DNA of 64,000 nt, taken from Geobacillus genomosp. 3 (GTDB lineage Bacteria; Bacillota; Bacilli; Bacillales; Anoxybacillaceae). Positions 63,665 through 64,000 of the stretch are shown one piece after another. The stretch covers positions 1,922,001-1,986,000 of the forward strand of contig NC_022080.4 of the NCBI RefSeq assembly GCF_000445995.2. Direction: 5' to 3'. The notes beneath the pieces were generated by a model that was not told the origin of the DNA, did not search any database, and saw only the letters and a list, made by a program, of their open reading frames with translations. Within the stretch, counting starts at the first letter, position 1, and every line of letters begins with the position of its first letter. A program made the position numbers and the translations under genes.

Positions 63665-64000
63665 TCACCGTTTCCCGAGCACCCGCTCGAGCCCCGCCGC
63701 CACGCCGTCCTCTTCGTGGGAGCGCGTGACGATGTCAGCCTTCGCTTTCAACGCTGGCTCGGCATTGTCCATCGCCACGCGATAGCCTGCAACCTCGAAC
63801 ATCGACAAATCGTTATGGCTGTCGCCAAAGGCCACTGTATCGCGCAGGTCGATGCCGTAATGGGCGGCGAGCCGCTTGAGCGCTTCGCCTTTTGTCGCCC
63901 GTTCGCTGTTCATCTCAATGTTGTGCGGATGCGACGAAGTGACCGTGACGCCAGGGAGCGCGGCGAACCGGGAGGCTGCGTCGCGCAACCGCTCGCGGTC
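63665..64000 (-). CDS. Cof-type HAD phosphatase, C-terminal part (5' end outside window)
   Basis: 112 codons are visible and the frame is open at the window edge. Motif III Lys (NSERATKGEALKRLAAHYGI) and motif IV GDSHNDLSMFEVAGYRVAMDNA are present, as in Cof/YidA-type sugar-phosphate or flavin-phosphate phosphatases. The nucleophile Asp and cap lie outside the window. Confidence 0.85.
   Translation of the reverse strand, partial: DRERLRDAASRFAALPGVTVTSSHPHNIEMNSERATKGEALKRLAAHYGIDLRDTVAFGDSHNDLSMFEVAGYRVAMDNAEPALKAKADIVTRSHEEDGVAAGLERVLGKR

Overview
This window comes from a thermophilic Bacillaceae chromosome, almost certainly Geobacillus (kaustophilus / thermoleovorans / stearothermophilus group). 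The clues are a thermostable family I.5 lipase with its Zn-site residues, strong AGGAGG-type ribosome binding sites, a proline T-box ahead of proBA, a CcpA-type cre site, and a moderately GC-rich composition. Most genes lie on the minus strand. No rRNA or tRNA gene was recognised.

Layout. 1-9.1 kb holds housekeeping and accessory genes: a YceI end, bdhA-phhB-uma2, lipase, a squalene-hopene-type cyclase, DUF2515 and CBO0543-like proteins, an SGNH esterase and a BASS transporter. 9.3-11.1 kb is a YerA-type adenine deaminase. 11.2-21.3 kb is the most unusual part. It encodes a complete second PaaABCD-like multicomponent monooxygenase, a benzoate-CoA ligase-type enzyme, a hotdog thioesterase, two nearly identical crotonases, an aldehyde dehydrogenase, an MBL hydrolase, a PaaX-type regulator and a free zinc-ribbon protein that matches the missing C-terminal domain of the locus's shortened PaaD. 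21.5-32.9 kb holds a phosphodiesterase, a CapA lipoprotein, an IS200/IS605-type right-end remnant, a ugp-type ABC transporter behind a Pho-box-like repeat, a POT peptide transporter and a YqcI/YcgG protein.

33.1-39.2 kb reads as a phenylalanine module: an aromatic amino acid-type ABC transporter whose binding protein is a pseudogene, phenylalanine dehydrogenase under a perfect cre palindrome, and an orphan 2-oxoacid dehydrogenase E1 alpha/beta pair. 40.8-51.9 kb is the conventional phenylacetate catabolon (paaK, paaABCD, an EthD protein, paaF, paaG, ALDH, paaH, thiolase, paaX), with palindromic operators at both divergently placed starts. Phenylalanine could feed through phenylpyruvate to phenylacetyl-CoA and into it. 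Neither oxygenase cluster has a PaaE reductase or a PaaZ ring hydrolase.

52.7-64 kb contains ilvD, T-box-proBA, a threonine aldolase with an internal deletion, a deletion scar joining a glycosyltransferase tail to another gene's head, gtrA, aroK, aroD, an MFS transporter convergent with a zinc alcohol dehydrogenase, a pair of degenerate CRISPR-like repeats, and the 3' end of a Cof-type HAD phosphatase. Several genes carry scars of deletion or duplication. The main hypothesis is that 11.2-21.3 kb encodes a benzoyl-CoA (or similar aroyl-CoA) ring-oxygenation pathway built from phenylacetate-catabolon parts.
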